Shown: positions 1 to 8,944, counted from the stretch's first letter. The stretch is 64,000 bases of DNA from Hyphomicrobiales bacterium (GCA_900472175.1 UCHD01000001.1:310001-374000); one strand, 5' to 3'. The notes: generated from the sequence alone by a model not told the origin. Translations and numbers: made by a program.

Positions 1-185
1 CTGTTCCTGCTAAGGAATCCGCGCTTCGGCGGAGAGGGAGACCGTCGAGGAGGATTTGGTTAACCATGTGGGCTGCAAATCCGGTAAAATTTTAAATGAC
101 ACGGCAACGGGCGATTTTTGCCACAATCGGAGGTCAAACAGTGGGCACAATAAAATTGAATGAATCACTGAAGAGGGCAAGACAG

Positions 186-446
186 ATGCGTTTCATCGTT
201 GCTACGTTGATGGCCGCAGCCGGTTTCTTTTCGCCGCTTGCCGCGTTCGCCGAAAGTGCCGATGTCGAAGCCGTGATCACCGGTGTCGATACGGACAAGC
301 TGAGCCTGTCGCTGGACGACGGCAAGAACTACCAGGCTCCGGAAGAATTTAACTTTGATGGCCTGAAACAGGGCGTCAAGGTTCTGGTTTTCTACACCGA
401 GGTCGATGGCAAGCGCGTCATCAATGATCTGGAAATCGTGCAGTAA
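186..446 (+). CDS. Small secreted DUF1344-family protein
   Basis: Predicted 86-residue exported protein. Residues 1-22 form a signal peptide (Arg2, hydrophobic core, cleavage likely after AFA at 20-22). The mature part of about 64 residues is a small beta-rich domain with a VEAVITGVD opening and a VLVFYTEVDG core, which I recognise as DUF1344, common in Rhizobiales and of unknown function. An in-frame start exists at 96, but the ATG at 186 follows an AG-rich leader (aagagggcaagacag) and puts the signal peptide at the N-terminus, so it is preferred. It is monocistronic and convergent with the phosphatase gene. A half CtrA-like octamer TTAACCAT lies at 60-67. Confidence 0.8.
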   Translation: MRFIVATLMAAAGFFSPLAAFAESADVEAVITGVDTDKLSLSLDDGKNYQAPEEFNFDGLKQGVKVLVFYTEVDGKRVINDLEIVQ

Positions 447-455
447 CACTGCAGT

Positions 456-478
456 CGCGGCACGGGCTGAGTGCCGCG
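456..478. terminator. Stem-loop between convergent genes
   Basis: Perfect 8-bp inverted repeat CGCGGCAC / GTGCCGCG with loop gggctga in the gap between two convergent genes. There is no T-tract, so intrinsic termination is only plausible. Confidence 0.4.
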
Positions 479-540
479 TCATTCGGATGGCGGGCTGATT
501 GAACAATCCGCCGCTTTTCCCACCTTCGACAAAAGGCAGC

Positions 541-1125
541 CTAGAGCCAGCCGATTGTGCCGTTCTCGATCTTCAAGATTCGATCCTGCGGAATGGCGCC
601 GAGTGCTGCTTCCTCGGCATCCATCGCACCACACAGCTTGAACAGCGTGCGGATGACGCCACCATGGCTGACGCAGACGGTCGGGCCGGTGACGCTCGCA
701 AGCCAGGCGCCGATGCGCCAGGAGAGGATTTCGTAGCTCTCTGCGTCCGCCCCCGGGGGGATGAAGTCCCATTTCGACAATTCACGTTCCGCCACCCGTT
801 CGGGCATCTCCCGCTCGAGTTCGGCCATCGTGTAACCCTCCCAATCACCGAAGGAGACTTCCTTCAGCCGGTCGTCCATGCGGTAGCCGTTGCGGGCAAG
901 CCCCATGGCTTCGCGAATGAGTTCCATGGTCTCGCGGGTGCGGTGAAGCGGGCTGGCAACGAAGTCGAATTTTTCAACATTCTGCCCGAGAATGGCAAGA
1001 AGTGACCGGCCATTGCCGCTGGCCTGACGACGGCCGGTATCGTTGAGCGGAATGTCCTTCTGGCCCTGCATGCGGATTTGCGCATTCCAGTCGGTCTGTC
1101 CGTGGCGGATCATGTAAATGGTCAC
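541..1125 (-). CDS. Histidine phosphatase family protein (phosphoglycerate mutase-like)
   Basis: 194-residue protein of the histidine phosphatase superfamily, which forms a phosphohistidine intermediate. The RHG signature is at residues 7-9 (MIRHGQTDW), the basic ASPLHRTRET segment is at 58-67, and the second catalytic histidine lies in VSHGG near 154. The start is taken as GTG at 1125, giving the usual short MTIYMIRHG N-terminus; a longer reading to 1248 adds a low-quality GC-rich extension. The substrate cannot be told; rhizobial relatives are annotated as phosphoglycerate mutase or alpha-ribazole phosphatase. It lies 88 bp downstream of fabI on the same strand and may be cotranscribed through the hairpin at 1167. 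Confidence 0.85.
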   Translation of the reverse strand: MTIYMIRHGQTDWNAQIRMQGQKDIPLNDTGRRQASGNGRSLLAILGQNVEKFDFVASPLHRTRETMELIREAMGLARNGYRMDDRLKEVSFGDWEGYTMAELEREMPERVAERELSKWDFIPPGADAESYEILSWRIGAWLASVTGPTVCVSHGGVIRTLFKLCGAMDAEEAALGAIPQDRILKIENGTIGWL

Positions 1126-1166
1126 GGAGAAACTCCGGGGCAGGGGGCTTGGCCCCAAGGCAGGAG

Positions 1167-1195
1167 CCGGGGCGCCCGCCACGCGGGAGCCCCGG
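1167..1195. other. Strong stem-loop between fabI and the phosphatase gene
   Basis: CCGGGGC / GCCCCGG arms enclose a second stem CCCGC / GCGGG with loop cac, giving a nearly continuous 13-bp GC stem. It has no T-tract on either side. It could be an mRNA processing or stability element or an attenuator between the two same-strand genes. Confidence 0.45.
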
Positions 1196-1213
1196 AATTC
1201 TTTCGGAGGCGTA

Positions 1214-2032
1214 TCAGTCCTTGACGACGGCGATATCCGGCGCATCAACGGCCTTCATGCCGATGACATGGTAGCCGCTGTCGGCGTGATGAACTTCACC
1301 GGTGACCGAGCGCGACAGGTCCGACAGCATGTAGAGGCCGACGTCGCCGACTTCCTCGATGGTGACGGTGCGGCGCAGCGGCGCGTTGTATTCGTTCCAC
1401 TTGAGGATATAGCGGAAATCGCCGATGCCGGACGCAGCAAGGGTCTTGATCGGGCCGGCCGAAATCGCGTTGACGCGGATGTTCTTCGGGCCGAGATCGA
1501 CGGCCAGATACTTGACGCTGGCTTCGAGCGCGGCCTTGGCAACGCCCATGACGTTGTAGTTCGGCATGACCTTTTCGGCGCCGTAATAGGTCATGGTCAG
1601 CATCGAGCCGCCATCGGTCATCAGCTTTTCCGCGCGCCGTGCGACAGCGGTGAAGGAGTAGACCGAGATGTTCATCGTCAGGGCGAAGTTGGCAGCCGAC
1701 GTATCGACGTAGCGGCCGGTCAGTTCGTCCTTGTCGGAAAAGCCGATAGCATGAACGAGGAAGTCGATCTTGCCCCAGGTTTTTTCCAGGTTTTCAAAGA
1801 CGGCGTCGATGGTGGATTCGTCACTGACGTCGCAATGACCGGCCATGACGGCACCCAGTTCCTCGGCCAGCGGTTCGACCCGCTTCTTCAGGGCGTCGCC
1901 CTGATAGGTGAATGCCAGTTCGCCGCCCTGCGCGTGAATTGCCTTGGCAATACCCCATGCGATCGACCGGTTGTTTGCGACACCCATGATAAGGCCGCGT
2001 TTGCCCTTCATCAGACCGGATGTTTGCGACAT
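1214..2032 (-). CDS. fabI: Enoyl-[acyl-carrier-protein] reductase (NADH), FabI
   Basis: 272-residue short-chain dehydrogenase that performs the last step of each fatty acid elongation cycle, reducing trans-2-enoyl-ACP with NAD(P)H in the cytoplasm. The nucleotide-binding segment is GVANNRSIAWG at 17-27. The FabI catalytic pair Y-x6-K is visible as Tyr159 and Lys166, followed by the conserved NAISAGPIKT segment near 188. The length is normal for rhizobial FabI. ATG at 2032 follows a G-rich leader (ttgggggcataac). The DnaJ-like gene lies upstream on the same strand, separated by 252 bp that include a stem-loop, so fabI probably has its own promoter. Rhizobia often carry several FabI paralogues; which one this is cannot be told. 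Confidence 0.95.
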   Translation of the reverse strand: MSQTSGLMKGKRGLIMGVANNRSIAWGIAKAIHAQGGELAFTYQGDALKKRVEPLAEELGAVMAGHCDVSDESTIDAVFENLEKTWGKIDFLVHAIGFSDKDELTGRYVDTSAANFALTMNISVYSFTAVARRAEKLMTDGGSMLTMTYYGAEKVMPNYNVMGVAKAALEASVKYLAVDLGPKNIRVNAISAGPIKTLAASGIGDFRYILKWNEYNAPLRRTVTIEEVGDVGLYMLSDLSRSVTGEVHHADSGYHVIGMKAVDAPDIAVVKD

Positions 2033-2240
2033 GATGTTATGCCCCCAATAAAGCCTATGCTTTCGTCAGTCAGGCCTTGGCCGACTGGAAACCCGCATAT
2101 GTTAAACCTGCCGGAGCCTTCGCGCCCCTTGCGGTCGCGTCGGCTCTGAATTTTTCGAGCCTTGGCTATGACATAGCCGTCCCGGTGGTTCAAGCGCGGG
2201 TGAGATCAGGAACTGTTAGTCCCCGTAATAATGGGTCAGC

Positions 2241-2259
2241 GGCCAAAGCACCCTTGGCC
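2241..2259. terminator. Stem-loop downstream of DnaJ-like gene
   Basis: GGCCAA / TTGGCC inverted repeat with a 7-nt loop, 25 bp past the stop of the reverse-strand DnaJ-like gene. No T-tract follows, so this is a weak terminator candidate. Confidence 0.35.
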
Positions 2260-2284
2260 GTCCACGGGCTTTGTCGCAAAACCT

Positions 2285-3376
2285 TTACAGGAACAAGCCG
2301 TTGCGCAGGCTGCGCATCAGGTCGGTGACCTTCTCGTCGGGCTTTTCCCACAGCATCAGCCGCAGTTCGACCAGAAGATCGCCGCGTTTGCCTTCCGCTG
2401 TCGGCAGGCCGTGACCCTCGAGCCGGAGCACCTGGTCGGATCCGGACCAGGGTGGAATGGTAATGCTCACCGGGCCGGTGAGTGTCTCGACTGTCATGTC
2501 GCATCCGAGGATCGCATCCTGGATATTGACGGGCAGGGTGGTGCGCAGGTCGGTACCGTCGGTGCGGAAACGGCCGTCCTGGAGAACGCGCACCGTAACG
2601 ACGACATCGCCGCGCAGCATGCCGTTCAGCCGGTAGCCCATTTCCTTGAGGCGGATGATGCTGCCGTCCGTGGTGCCGGCGGGCAGGGTTACCTTCAATG
2701 TCTGGCCGTCGGGCAGCGTTGCCGTTGCCTTTTCACGGCGGAAGATATCCTCGATCGAGACCGTGACGTCGCAGAAGATGTCGGGCACTTTTTCCGGTGC
2801 GGGTTTGCCGGCCGCCCCGCGAATGCGCCGGACAATGGCCGAAACAAGGTCTGCCGCGGGTGCCGCGGCGCGCGGAAAGCCACCGAACATGGGCGTCTTG
2901 TCGGCCGGTTCGATTTTCTGTTCCGGTCTGGCATCGGGTTCCGGCGCAGCTTCTGCCCTCGGCTCCGGCCTGGGTTCGGGTGCCGGTTCGGCCTTTGCCT
3001 GCGGGGCTGCGGGCTTTTTTTCCTGCGGCCGCTGGTTCTGAGCCCTTGCGCGGTCCTTTGTCTCGAAAATGCGCGAAATCATCTCTTCGGCGGTTTCGGG
3101 GTCTATGGTTTCCTCTTCCGGTCCCCGCACCTTGCGCTTCATTTCCTCCATGCGGCGCAGTTCAGCCTCGCGGCGGGCATGGTCGTAGCGGTTGCGCAGC
3201 TTCGGGTCCTTCAGCACCTCGTAGGCGCGTCCGGCCTCGGCAAAGCGCTGGGTGGCGAGCGGATCGTCCTTGTTCTGATCGGGATGCACGGCTTTCGCCA
3301 CGGACCGCCAGGCGGCCTTGATCTCGTCCGGTCCGGCATTGCGTCTGACGCCGAGCACTGAATAGGGATCACGCAT
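2285..3376 (-). CDS. DnaJ/CbpA-type J-domain co-chaperone
   Basis: 363-residue protein. The N-terminal J domain (about 2-65) has the HPD motif at 31-33 that stimulates Hsp70 ATPase. A long Pro/Glu/Ala-rich linker follows (about 100-190), then a C-terminal DnaJ substrate-binding region (about 200-355) with the GDVVVTVRV and GDLLVELRL repeats. The four-repeat zinc finger of true DnaJ is absent, which makes it CbpA/DjlA-like rather than DnaJ. The start is set at ATG 3376 because AAGGGCGG lies 8 nt upstream; a GTG at 3385 would overlap that ribosome site. The client is unknown. A CtrA-like motif sits about 130 bp upstream. Confidence 0.85.
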   Translation of the reverse strand: MRDPYSVLGVRRNAGPDEIKAAWRSVAKAVHPDQNKDDPLATQRFAEAGRAYEVLKDPKLRNRYDHARREAELRRMEEMKRKVRGPEEETIDPETAEEMISRIFETKDRARAQNQRPQEKKPAAPQAKAEPAPEPRPEPRAEAAPEPDARPEQKIEPADKTPMFGGFPRAAAPAADLVSAIVRRIRGAAGKPAPEKVPDIFCDVTVSIEDIFRREKATATLPDGQTLKVTLPAGTTDGSIIRLKEMGYRLNGMLRGDVVVTVRVLQDGRFRTDGTDLRTTLPVNIQDAILGCDMTVETLTGPVSITIPPWSGSDQVLRLEGHGLPTAEGKRGDLLVELRLMLWEKPDEKVTDLMRSLRNGLFL

Positions 3377-3500
3377 GCCTGTCACCGCCCTTGAAGACTG
3401 AGGCGCCGCCTTGAGCGGTTCTGTTCAGCCTGTTGAAACAATCGGGAAGCCGCTTGCGTGCGGTCTTCCCCCTTTGCCGGTGATGATGTGAAGCTGCTGC

Positions 3501-3516
3501 TTAAATTACGGTTAGC
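3501..3516 (+). promoter_or_regulatory. Possible CtrA box upstream of DnaJ-like gene
   Basis: TTAA-N7-TTAGC differs by one base from the alphaproteobacterial CtrA consensus TTAA-N7-TTAAC. It lies in the 232-bp gap (3377-3608) between two reverse-strand genes. One-mismatch matches can occur by chance. Confidence 0.25.
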
Positions 3517-3608
3517 TACGAGCGTGCGCTGGTTGTGGAAGTGGTTCCGCACCACGTCTTTGTTGCGGCGTGGTTAATGCTCGGTAGCAAGGCGTGCCAA
3601 TCCCGAAG

Positions 3609-4064
3609 TCAGCTACGAGGACCGAAGCTGGTGAGATACCATTCGCCATTGCCGAGCAGGCAGGTATTGCCGTCGAATTTCGCAATGCCCTGATAGGAGT
3701 GGCGGGTGGTGGTGAACCGGCGGCAGGTGGTGCCGTTGACCTGTTCCTCGGAGATGCTGCTGATCACACCGGCGCTGCCGGAGCTTGAATTCGCCCAGGG
3801 AATGGGGTTTCCGGCAATCCGCGTCACATCGGCTGATGACACCGCATTTTTGACGGTGAGGGCGTCGGAATTGTCTTCGTCACTGCGGACGGAGGGCACG
3901 GAATTTGTCGAGACGGTCCGGTCGACCTCGGGTGTTCCGGAAAAATCGAGACCGCCAAGGCATCCCGAAAGAATGGTTGCGGTCAGGCACACTGCGGCAA
4001 TGCCGCTCAACCGGGATAAACCCTTTGTGTCCTTGATCCACTTTGCTATGTCTTGCAACGGCAT
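3609..4064 (-). CDS. Outer-membrane lipoprotein, RT0821/17 kDa antigen-like
   Basis: 151-residue predicted lipoprotein. The hydrophobic segment at 20-34 ends in the lipobox LSG-Cys35. After a Ser/Asp-rich spacer, the C-terminal 45 residues carry the pattern seen in 17 kDa-antigen-like surface proteins, including a Cys pair (TCRRF and NTCLLG) that may form a disulfide, and end in [10 protein letters not shown]. The role is unknown; family members are small envelope lipoproteins in Rhizobiales and Rickettsiales. ATG at 4064 is divergent from pdxH, sharing a 120-bp promoter region. Confidence 0.7.
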   Translation of the reverse strand: MPLQDIAKWIKDTKGLSRLSGIAAVCLTATILSGCLGGLDFSGTPEVDRTVSTNSVPSVRSDEDNSDALTVKNAVSSADVTRIAGNPIPWANSSSGSAGVISSISEEQVNGTTCRRFTTTRHSYQGIAKFDGNTCLLGNGEWYLTSFGPRS

Positions 4065-4184
4065 ACCTGTCAGACTGGAAAGAGCGGCTTCAAGGTCCTA
4101 AGACGCAACGTGCAAGCTCTGACATTTTTCGTTCGGCGGGCGGAAACAGCGTTCGCGCCACGCATTACGGCATTGGATGGCAAT

Positions 4185-4805
4185 ATGAGTGAGACTGGGT
4201 TAACAACTGGTGACTTCACGCAAGAGAATGAGCCCTTTTCCCTTTTTGGCACGTGGCTGAAAGAGGCGCAGGCCGCAGAAATCAACGATCCCAATGCATT
4301 GGCTCTGGCGACGGTGGATGCTGATGGCCTGCCGGATGTGCGCATGGTTCTGCTGAAGGATTTCGACGAGCGCGGCTTCGTCTTCTACACCAATTTCGAA
4401 AGCCACAAGGGCCAGGAAATTCTCGGCAGCATGAAGGCTGCAATGTGTTTTCACTGGAAAACCTTGCGCCGTCAGGTCCGGGTGCGCGGTCCGGTGGAGA
4501 TCGTCAGCAATGAAGAGGCCGACGAATATTACAAGACCCGCGCACGCGGCAGCCGCATCGGCGCCTGGGCGTCAAAACAGTCGCGGCCGCTGGAAAGCCG
4601 GTTTGCGCTGGAAAAGGCCGTTGCCGAATATACCCTGAAATATGCCATCGGCGAGATTCCTCGCCCCGATCACTGGTCGGGTTTTCGCATCAAGCCAACC
4701 TCGATCGAATTCTGGAAGGATGGCGCTTTTCGCCTGCACGACCGGATCGAGTTCCGCCGCGAGCAGGCTGAAGGCGACTGGAGCAAGGTCCGGATGTATC
4801 CCTGA
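4185..4805 (+). CDS. pdxH: Pyridoxamine 5'-phosphate oxidase
   Basis: 206-residue FMN enzyme that oxidises pyridoxine or pyridoxamine 5'-phosphate to pyridoxal 5'-phosphate. Recognisable family segments are the [10 protein letters not shown] start of the FMN-binding split barrel (about 35), [18 protein letters not shown] (about 53-70), the [14 protein letters not shown] strand-turn, and the C-terminal PNPOx dimerisation region ending in the conserved RMYP. The length is typical. The ATG at 4185 (MSETGL) is chosen over an upstream frame extension to 4053, which would overlap the divergent lipoprotein start. Confidence 0.95.
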   Translation: MSETGLTTGDFTQENEPFSLFGTWLKEAQAAEINDPNALALATVDADGLPDVRMVLLKDFDERGFVFYTNFESHKGQEILGSMKAAMCFHWKTLRRQVRVRGPVEIVSNEEADEYYKTRARGSRIGAWASKQSRPLESRFALEKAVAEYTLKYAIGEIPRPDHWSGFRIKPTSIEFWKDGAFRLHDRIEFRREQAEGDWSKVRMYP

Positions 4806-4819
4806 CAGGGGAGGGCGCG

Positions 4820-5851
4820 TTAACGCGCGCCCATCAGCTTGAAGGCGATGCCGGAGGCCAGCGCGCTGACATGGCCTGCTCTCTGAAAATGACCGTTTAG
4901 CGAGATGCGGGGCAGGGCCGCCATGTTCGCGGTATCGGATAGCGTTCCCGGCTGTGTCGTGACAGCCGTGCTGAAACCGAGATCCCCAGCCAGCCGGTGA
5001 TCACGCGCCGAGACGGCGGTGGCAAAGCCATAGGGATAGGCAAGCGATGTCGGCCGATTCCCGGTGATCTCTTCCACCCTGCGGGCCGAAAGGTCCATTT
5101 CGGCGCTTGCCGTCTCGTCGCTCAGGCGGATGACCGAACGATGACTGATCGTATGCGCACCAAGGCTGGCGAGCGGGTTTTCGATCAGTGTTTTGAGACC
5201 GGCCTCGTCCAGCGTCAAGGCGGCGGTGATGCCCAAGGCATCGATGCCGAGTGTCTGCGCGGTCCGGTTCAGCCGCTCGATCGCGGTGGCTTCATCGATC
5301 GAATGAAGCAGGGCGGCGAAGCGATCGAAGGCGGACTGCTTCTGCTGCAGGCTTCCGAGTGAGACGGTTTCATCGCCATGTCCGAAATCGAAGGTCAGGC
5401 TAGATTGGCGCTCCAGCAGATCGGCGAGCGTTTCCCACCAGAGCGTATGGGTACGATCGATGAAGCCGCCGGCCACATAGACGGTGAACGGAACATCGTG
5501 CCGGGAGAATACCGGTGCTGCATGGTCGAGATTGTTCCGGTAGCCGTCATCCAGCGTAAAGATCGCAACCGGCTGGGGATCATCCGAGGCGAGATGGGCG
5601 GGCAGGGCATCCAGGGCAATGAACCGGTAGCCATCGCGTTTTAACGCCGTGATCGCTGTATCCAGAAATTCCGGGGTGATCTCCAGATGGGCGTTGGGGT
5701 CAAAGGCGCGGGGCTGTTTCGGGCGAACGTGATGCAGCGTGAAGATCGCGCCGCGCCCGCGCTCCTGCCGCATCAGCCCACCGGCATGCAGCAGTCCGGC
5801 AACCGTCAAGCCACCGGTGATGGCCGTGCGTTTGACGGCTTGCCGCAGCAT
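4820..5851 (-). CDS. Polysaccharide deacetylase (NodB-homology) family protein
   Basis: 343-residue carbohydrate esterase 4-like protein. The metal and catalytic motifs are visible: FTLDDGYRNN (the TFDDG equivalent, with two Asp) and GAHTISHRSV (H-x3-H). The C-terminal SLAYPYG segment is the conserved arginine/proline-turn region of the family. The N-terminus has an uncleaved-type hydrophobic stretch (TAITGGLTVAGLL). The ATG at 5851 is chosen; a TTG 12 nt upstream has better spacing to GGGGA and is an alternative. The substrate is unknown; an exopolysaccharide or cell-wall glycan is likely. It is divergent from the carboxypeptidase gene across 377 bp. Confidence 0.8.
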   Translation of the reverse strand: MLRQAVKRTAITGGLTVAGLLHAGGLMRQERGRGAIFTLHHVRPKQPRAFDPNAHLEITPEFLDTAITALKRDGYRFIALDALPAHLASDDPQPVAIFTLDDGYRNNLDHAAPVFSRHDVPFTVYVAGGFIDRTHTLWWETLADLLERQSSLTFDFGHGDETVSLGSLQQKQSAFDRFAALLHSIDEATAIERLNRTAQTLGIDALGITAALTLDEAGLKTLIENPLASLGAHTISHRSVIRLSDETASAEMDLSARRVEEITGNRPTSLAYPYGFATAVSARDHRLAGDLGFSTAVTTQPGTLSDTANMAALPRISLNGHFQRAGHVSALASGIAFKLMGAR

Positions 5852-6228
5852 GTTTTTCAAGAGTGTTCCCCGCGCAAAATCGTCCGCGACATTAGCTGCA
5901 ATGCCGTTAACACCGGCTGAATGATGGGCCTGAAGCCTGTTCCAGTGAGGCATGGGGCAGCCAATACGCCGCTTCCATCACTTGCGCTGCCGTGACCTTG
6001 GCATTGCCGGCGCAGCCCTTGAGAAAAATAACCGATCGGTACTCTGCTGATCGTTGACCTCCGCTCTCTGCGCCCCGAACCGCCGCAGCGTTAAAACTTC
6101 GTTTACCACCGCAGCAAAAGTCGCTGCCTATAAACGCATTCCGCCGCAAAGTTGCAGCAAAGACACGGCTTTGTCGCAAAATGACGCAAGTCGCGCCCGC
6201 TCAAGGGTGCCAGCGAATGGGGACCGGC
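5852..6228. other. Intergenic region, divergent promoters of deacetylase and carboxypeptidase
   Basis: 377 bp without a convincing gene. It must hold promoters for both flanking genes. It contains a CtrA-like motif at 6091-6107. No terminator or repeat is visible. Confidence 0.5.
6091..6107 (+). promoter_or_regulatory. Possible CtrA box upstream of the carboxypeptidase gene
   Basis: TTAA-N7-TTTACC, one mismatch from TTAA-N7-TTAAC, 122 bp upstream of the carboxypeptidase start. CtrA control of cell-wall genes is known in alphaproteobacteria, but this site is only inferred. Confidence 0.3.
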
Positions 6229-7497
6229 ATGACAATTTTCCGATGCCTGCTTTTGGCGATGCTGACATTTGCCTTCGGACCGGCGGTGGCCTGGGCAGGG
6301 AGCGCCTCGATCATTCTCGATGCCCGCACGGGCAAGGTGCTGTCGGCAGAAAATCCCGACACGCTCAATCACCCGGCCTCGCTGACCAAGATGATGTCGC
6401 TCTACCTCACCTTCGAGGCGCTTCAGCGCGGCACGATCACATGGGACAGCCAGATCAAGGTATCGAAGACGGCAGCGGCCAAGCCGCCGATGCGGCTGGG
6501 GCTCAAGGCGGGGATGAAGCTGACGGTACGCGAGGCGGTCCTCGGCATGATCGTGCGCTCGGGCAATGATGCGGCAGCCGCGATGGCAGAGAAGCTCGGT
6601 GGAACGGAAGCCAAATTCGCCCAGATGATGACGAGGAAGGCGCGCCAGCTCGGTATGAGCCGGACCGTCTTCATCAATGCGTCCGGCCTGCCGGCGCGCG
6701 CCCAGGTGACGACGGCACGTGACATGTCGACGCTCGCGATCGCACTGATGCGTGACTTTCCCAAGGAGTACAGGCTGTTTGCCACCGAAAGCTTCGTCTT
6801 CCGCGGCCGCAAGGTCCGTGGCCATAACAATCTCATGTACCGCTATGACGGCATGGACGGCATCAAGACCGGCTACACCAATGCTTCCGGTTTCAACCTC
6901 GTCAGCGCCGTCCGGGACGGCAACCGGCGCGTTGTCGGTGTCGTGCTCGGTGGCCGTACTGCACGAAGCCGCGACGACAAGATGGCTGCCTTGCTCGATC
7001 GCCATATCGGCAAGGCTTCGCGCACCAGCAGCCGTGCGCTGGTGGCCGCCGCGAAGAGCAGTGGCTCTGTTGAAATAGCAGCGCTTGGCGCGTCCGATGT
7101 GCCACTGCCGTTTGCTGCGCCGGAACGCCGCAGCAGCGATGCGGTCGCCGCACTGATCGCCAGCACGTCGTCGCATTCGGCAATTCCAGCCGAGCGTCCC
7201 GCCGCCATGAATGAGCTTGAAAATACCGCGGATGTTCTTTCGGCAGGGGCCTGGCAGATCCAGATTTCAGCAGCGCCGTCACAAGAGGCAGCGCGTGCCC
7301 TGCTGGCGCAGGCGAGTGTTGCTGCAGGCCACACGCTGCAGTCAGCCTCGCCGTATACCGAGGCCGTCGGCAACGGTGCCGGCCGGGTCTATCGCGCCCG
7401 CTTCGTCGGTTTTTCCAGCCGGGAGGACGCTGCCGCTGCTTGCAGCAGGCTGAAACAGCGCTCGTATGACTGCATGCTGTTGCCGTCACGCGGCTGA
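6229..7497 (+). CDS. D-alanyl-D-alanine carboxypeptidase (DacF/PBP5 type) with C-terminal SPOR domain
   Basis: 422-residue low-molecular-weight penicillin-binding protein that trims the terminal D-Ala of peptidoglycan stem peptides in the periplasm. A signal peptide spans 1-23 (AWA|GS). The serine peptidase triad motifs are in order: SLTK at 51-54 (nucleophile Ser51), SGN at 111-113 and KTG at 213-215. After a low-complexity linker, the last 75 or so residues form a SPOR-type repeat (AWQIQISAA ... YRARFVGF), which in other proteins binds denuded septal glycan and suggests division-site targeting. The ATG at 6229 has a GGGGA ribosome site; an ATG at 6181 would precede the signal peptide with 16 extra residues. 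Confidence 0.92.
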   Translation: MTIFRCLLLAMLTFAFGPAVAWAGSASIILDARTGKVLSAENPDTLNHPASLTKMMSLYLTFEALQRGTITWDSQIKVSKTAAAKPPMRLGLKAGMKLTVREAVLGMIVRSGNDAAAAMAEKLGGTEAKFAQMMTRKARQLGMSRTVFINASGLPARAQVTTARDMSTLAIALMRDFPKEYRLFATESFVFRGRKVRGHNNLMYRYDGMDGIKTGYTNASGFNLVSAVRDGNRRVVGVVLGGRTARSRDDKMAALLDRHIGKASRTSSRALVAAAKSSGSVEIAALGASDVPLPFAAPERRSSDAVAALIASTSSHSAIPAERPAAMNELENTADVLSAGAWQIQISAAPSQEAARALLAQASVAAGHTLQSASPYTEAVGNGAGRVYRARFVGFSSREDAAAACSRLKQRSYDCMLLPSRG

Positions 7498-7528
7498 GGC
7501 GGTAAGGCCGCCAGGCGTTCTTGGACGA

Positions 7529-8944
7529 TCAGGCCTGCGTGCCGCCCACAGTCATGTCATTCATGCGCAGATGCGGCTGGCCGACGCCGACAGGCACCCA
7601 TTGGCCGCCCTTGCCGCAATTGCCCATGCCGGTATCGAGCTTCATGTCGTTGCCGATCATGGTGATCCGCTGCATGGCGTCCGGGCCATTGCCGATCAGC
7701 ATGGCGCCCTTGACCGGCGCGCCGATCTTGCCGTTGTCGATCAAATAGGCCTCGGTGCAGCCGAACACGAATTTTCCGGAGGTGATATCCACCTGGCCAC
7801 CGCCGAAGGAGACGGCATAGATACCCTTCTTGACCGAAGCGATGATTTCTTCCGGGCTTTTGTCGCCGCCGAGCATATAGGTGTTGGTCATGCGCGGCAT
7901 CGGCACATGCGCATAGGATTCGCGCCGTCCGTTGCCGGTCGCCTTCATGCCCATCAGCCGGGCGTTCTGGCGGTCCTGCATATAACCAACCAATTTGCCG
8001 TCATCGATCAGGACGTTGTAGCCGGATGGCGTGCCTTCGTCGTCGATGGTCAGCGAACCGCGGCGGCTTTCGATCGTACCGTCATCAACGACGGTCACAC
8101 CCTTGGCCGCAACCGTCTGGCCCATCAGGCCGGCAAAGGCTGAGGTCTTCTTGCGATTGAAATCGCCTTCCAGTCCGTGACCGACCGCCTCATGCAGCAT
8201 CACGCCCGGCCATCCCGAGGAAAGCACCACATCCATGGTGCCGGCGGGGGCATCGATGGCGTCGAGATTGACCAGCGCCTGCCGCAGAGCTTCGTCAGCG
8301 CCGCGCTGCCAGCTGTCCACGGCGACAAAGTCGCCAAAACCGCGGCGGCCGCCGACGCCGTAGGATCCGGCCTCCTGCCGGTCGCCGTCACCGACAACGA
8401 CGGAAATGTTGAGACGCGTCATCGGCCGGATATCGTGCATGCGTTCGCCATCGGCGCGCAGGATATCGACCACCTGCCAACTGGCGGCGATTGAGGCTGT
8501 GACCTGCCGGACCTTCGGATCTTTGGCGCGCAGATAGGCGTCGATTTCCTGCAGCAACGAAACCTTGGCCTCGAAGCTCGGCTCACCGATCGGGTTTTCG
8601 TCGCCATAGAGCTTCTTGTTGGTACGCTGCGGGGCGGCGGCGTAAGTGCCGGAATAGCCGCGTGTGACCGCGCCGACCGCATCGGCTGCCCGCTTCAGCG
8701 CGGAGAGTGACAGATCGCCCGCATGGGCGTAACCGACCGCTTCGCCAGCCACCGCCCGCAGGCCAAACCCCTGGTCGGTATTGAAACTGCCGCCCTTCAG
8801 GCGGCCATTATCGAAGGACAGCGATTCCGATTGGCTATGTTCGATGAACAGTTCGCCATCATCAGCACCCGACAAGGTCTGCGCCAGAACTTCGCGAATG
8901 GCAGCCTCGTCGCTGTCGAACAGTTTGATGAGGTCGGTGTTCAT
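7529..8944 (-). CDS. tldD: Metalloprotease TldD
   Basis: 471-residue member of the TldD/PmbA family, zinc proteases that with TldE degrade unfolded peptides and mature microcin-type peptides. The zinc-binding HEAVGH (HExxxH) is at 251-256, followed by GLEGD. The glycine-rich strands near 50-75 and 330-420 match the family, and the C-terminus ends MRMNDMTVGGTQA-like. The start at 8944 (MNTDLIKLF) avoids an artefactual extension into the RIME repeat. No tldE partner is in the window. The upstream same-strand gene encodes the IalB-like protein. Confidence 0.93.
   Translation of the reverse strand: MNTDLIKLFDSDEAAIREVLAQTLSGADDGELFIEHSQSESLSFDNGRLKGGSFNTDQGFGLRAVAGEAVGYAHAGDLSLSALKRAADAVGAVTRGYSGTYAAAPQRTNKKLYGDENPIGEPSFEAKVSLLQEIDAYLRAKDPKVRQVTASIAASWQVVDILRADGERMHDIRPMTRLNISVVVGDGDRQEAGSYGVGGRRGFGDFVAVDSWQRGADEALRQALVNLDAIDAPAGTMDVVLSSGWPGVMLHEAVGHGLEGDFNRKKTSAFAGLMGQTVAAKGVTVVDDGTIESRRGSLTIDDEGTPSGYNVLIDDGKLVGYMQDRQNARLMGMKATGNGRRESYAHVPMPRMTNTYMLGGDKSPEEIIASVKKGIYAVSFGGGQVDITSGKFVFGCTEAYLIDNGKIGAPVKGAMLIGNGPDAMQRITMIGNDMKLDTGMGNCGKGGQWVPVGVGQPHLRMNDMTVGGTQA

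Noticed and set aside
60-67. TTAACCAT octamer as a CtrA half-site upstream of the DUF1344 gene
   Set aside because: No partner TTAA lies at the proper 7-bp spacing, so a single half-site is not enough.
2267-2281. 15-mer GGCTTTGTCGCAAAA shared with 6167-6181, both intergenic
   Set aside because: A shared 15-mer is near chance level in a 64-kb window, and the two sites have different positions relative to genes (downstream of the DnaJ-like gene, upstream of the carboxypeptidase).
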